From: Guadua angustifolia
Taxonomy: Eukaryota > Streptophyta > Magnoliopsida > Poales > Poaceae
Reading direction: 5' to 3'
Assembly: GCA_036346375.1 (NCBI GenBank)
Contig: CM070503.1
Span: 372,001-436,000 of the forward strand
Length of the DNA: 64,000 nucleotides
Part shown: positions 62,201 through 64,000 of the stretch, one piece after another
Position numbering within the stretch: the stretch's first letter is position 1
Layout of the letters: each line of letters begins with the position of its first letter
The notes under the pieces: model-generated
The model's input: only the letters and a program-made list of their open reading frames with translations
Told to the model about the DNA's origin: nothing
Database searches by the model: none
Translations under genes and position numbers: made by a program

Positions 62201-63689
62201 GGGAGCTTAAAACAAGCTTCAGCTAAAAGTAGTAACCCCCCACACACACACAGAGAAAAAAAACTTAGCTTTTAAGTGGATTTGACATAAGTCATATATA
62301 ACTAACAAAAGCCAAAAACCGGGTTGAGCCTGCTTTTGTAGCTTGTTACTGAGAAAAAATAGCTATTTATTAAACGGTCTCTTATAAAAAACTACAGCTG
62401 GGTTAGACCTACTTTTGCAGCTTATTACTGAGAAAAATTAGCTATTTATTAAACGGTCTCTTATAAAAAAGCTAAAGCCGCTTTTCAGCTCAGAAAGCTA
62501 AAAAGTAGATTTTCAAAAAAGCTACAGCTCCCCCAAACAAGCCCTAAATTTACGAATTGCAAACTGAAAGAACTTGTGGAATCTATAATCTGTTAGTTGT
62601 GGAATCTATAATCTGTTAGTTAATGTTTCTGAAAAAAATGTCACACTATACAATACGCATCAGTAAAACTTCAGCTTTCATGTGAAAAACAAAATATCAT
62701 ACACGTACAATTTGCACATCACCACACAACGATTCAGCTAGCGATCAGATTAACATACTGACATGGAGCTCACAGCTAAAACCAGCAGCAGACATCAGTT
62801 ACCTTCTCCGTGGCGAACGAGAGTGGAGTCCCGAGAATGACCTCAACGGGCGCCAAGCCAAGCAGCACCGCCTCAAGCCCGCCCCTCGAGGCGCCGTCCA
62901 TGAACTCCCCGTGCACGACCTCACCGGTCGACACCTCGATAGCCACCACCCCGACCTTCACCTCGAAGGCCTCCCTCGCAATGGCCTCCACGTCCTTGTC
63001 CACCACGCACACGAGGTACCTGCTCCCCTCCTCGGGCGCGCCGTCGCCCTCCAGCACCCCGGCCGCGGCCTCGATCGTGGCGCGCGTGTACACCGCCGAC
63101 AGCCCGCGCGCGAACGGCGCGGCCGCGGCGCCACCGCCGTGCGCCGCCTTGATAGCGGCAGTCTCGGTCTGGCGAACGACGCCGACCTTGTGGCCCGCGG
63201 CGACGAGGCGGCGGACGTGGAAGCCGAGGCGGAAGGTGGGGACGCTGGCGGTGAGGAAGCTGCGGTCGGGGTGGGCGATGATGCCGAGGACGGAGGCGGC
63301 GACGGCGGCGTCCTCGCCGAAGAAGCGGAAGCGGTAGCCGACCTCGACCATGAGGAGGACATCGGGGTGGCGGGCCTTGAGGTCGATGACCTGCTGCTCG
63401 AGCGGGGTGTAGCCTTTGCCTCTAGGGTTCGAATCGAGCGGCGGTGCCGAGCGGAGTGGTTCGAGAAGCCTGCGGCGGACGGAGTCGGGAGGCGGAGGGG
63501 AGCGCTTGGGCTTTTTGCCGGGGGTTTTGGGGGACAGGGAGAGGGCTCGCGCGCGCTTGGTGGGGAGAAGGAGACGACGGTGGAGACGGGCGCGGGTTTA
63601 CGGGGAGGCGGCGGGTTGGCGGTGGCAGCAGAGGGTGGGGGCTTGGGGGAGAAGAAGCGGGAGAGCACTTGCTGCTTCGGCTTGCCCAT
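56295..63689 (-). CDS. MSH3: DNA mismatch repair protein MSH3, frameshift in exon 1
   Basis: Twelve exons: 63689-62803, 61808-61614, 61501-61337, 61056-60958, 60794-60543, 60036-59785, 59702-59571, 59456-59196, 59106-59035, 58280-58131, 57901-57407 and 56552-56295. The N-terminus MGKPKQQVLSRFF contains a PCNA-binding PIP box. The mismatch-binding domain follows with MVEVGYRFRFFGEDA. The Walker A motif is GPNMGGKS in exon 10, and Walker B is VIIDELGRGTSTHDG in exon 11. MSH3 pairs with MSH2 as MutS-beta and recognises insertion/deletion loops in the nucleus. Exon 1 is 887 nt, not a multiple of three: the frame of the PIP box and the frame from KRARALSLSPKTPGKK onward disagree at a CCCC run (63562-63565). 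One more C would give 1072 aa, close to family length. This could be an assembly error or a null allele. Confidence 0.9.
56737..57006. mobile_element. Tourist-like MITE in MSH3 intron 11
   Basis: The sequence GGGAGCTGTAGCTTCTTTCC and the following CTGAAAATCTGCC match the complement of the right end of the element at 62188-62544. The far end reads CCGAAGCTTGGATTTAAGC. The borders are approximate and no TSD could be fixed. Confidence 0.6.
62188..62544. mobile_element. Tourist-like MITE in MSH3 intron 1
   Basis: The ends GGCCCTGTTTTAGGGGAGC and GCTCCCCCAAACAAGCCC are imperfect inverted repeats flanked by TAA (62185-62187, 62545-62547). Inside, a phrase TTAGCTATTTATTAAACGGT is repeated. Confidence 0.82.
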
Positions 63690-64000
63690 GGCGTTGTGGT
63701 GGTGGCGGTGGGCGCGGGAAACGGGGGCGTGGGCGGCAGCGAGGAGGGGTTTCTGAGGGGTTCTTCTTCCGGGTTTGAGTGGGAGACGTCTGGCTTGCAG
63801 TTGCAGCGCGGTCGCGGCCGAGGAATAATCCAGCCGCAATTATCATCACCGCCTAATCGCCATCGCCGACCGGCCTATCACAATTTCGCAGGCCTTCGTT
63901 TATGGTTGAACTGCAGTTTTTTATACGGTGTTTCTAGTTGCTGAGGTTAGCGAATTACCTAGTGTCACCATTAGTTCCCTCCCATTCTGCAAAAATTTGT
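63690..64000 (-). other. MSH3 5' leader and promoter, cut by the window edge
   Basis: The GC-rich stretch upstream of the MSH3 start changes to mixed composition near 63840. No other gene is seen before the window ends. Confidence 0.4.

Noticed and set aside
62810..63756. Long plus-strand frames opposite MSH3 exon 1
   Set aside because: They are antisense shadows of the GC-rich exon.

Overview
The window is nuclear DNA from a grass. Most genes carry GT-AG introns, and I reconstructed the splice sites below by reading frame and phase. The intergenic space and introns hold typical grass transposons: Tourist/Harbinger elements with TTA or TAA target duplications, a Stowaway, a hAT-like and a Mutator-like element, LINE tails and LTR pieces. 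From memory, the gene order matches the distal long arm of rice chromosome 4 (clathrin light chain, GH17 glucanase, ATG4, phosphomannomutase, KEA antiporter, MSH3). The sequence differs from the rice proteins as I recall them, so it is probably another, fairly gene-dense grass. I cannot name the species.

Layout. 1-15.7 kb: a receptor-like cytoplasmic kinase (+) converges on a clathrin light chain gene (-). A tandem duplication of about 6.8 kb copied the last two kinase exons, the whole clathrin gene and its upstream flank, leaving two intact clathrin light chain genes and one promoterless kinase tail. 16.3-17.9 kb: GH17 beta-1,3-glucanase with an X8 domain (-). 19.2-22.8 kb: ATG4 autophagy protease (-). 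24.5-26.8 kb: small C2-domain protein (+). 28.2-30.7 kb: phosphomannomutase (+). 33.2-37.4 kb: an unusual protein with six RRM domains (-), broken by one apparent 1-nt frameshift. 37.5-42.3 kb: gene-poor, nested transposons and a GC-rich minisatellite. 42.3-53.3 kb: chloroplast-type K+/H+ antiporter KEA1/2 in 20 coding exons (-), with a LINE carrying a nested hAT-like element in one intron. 53.6-56.3 kb: AT-rich decayed tandem repeat, no gene. 56.3-63.7 kb: mismatch repair gene MSH3 in 12 exons (-), with a 1-nt frameshift in a C run of exon 1.

The genes are unrelated housekeeping functions (vesicle coat, cell wall, autophagy, sugar nucleotide supply, plastid ion balance, DNA repair); there is no operon-like logic. 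The most notable items are the six-RRM protein, which looks like an amplified SF1-type RRM, and the clathrin/kinase tandem duplication. No tRNA, rRNA or CRISPR array was seen.
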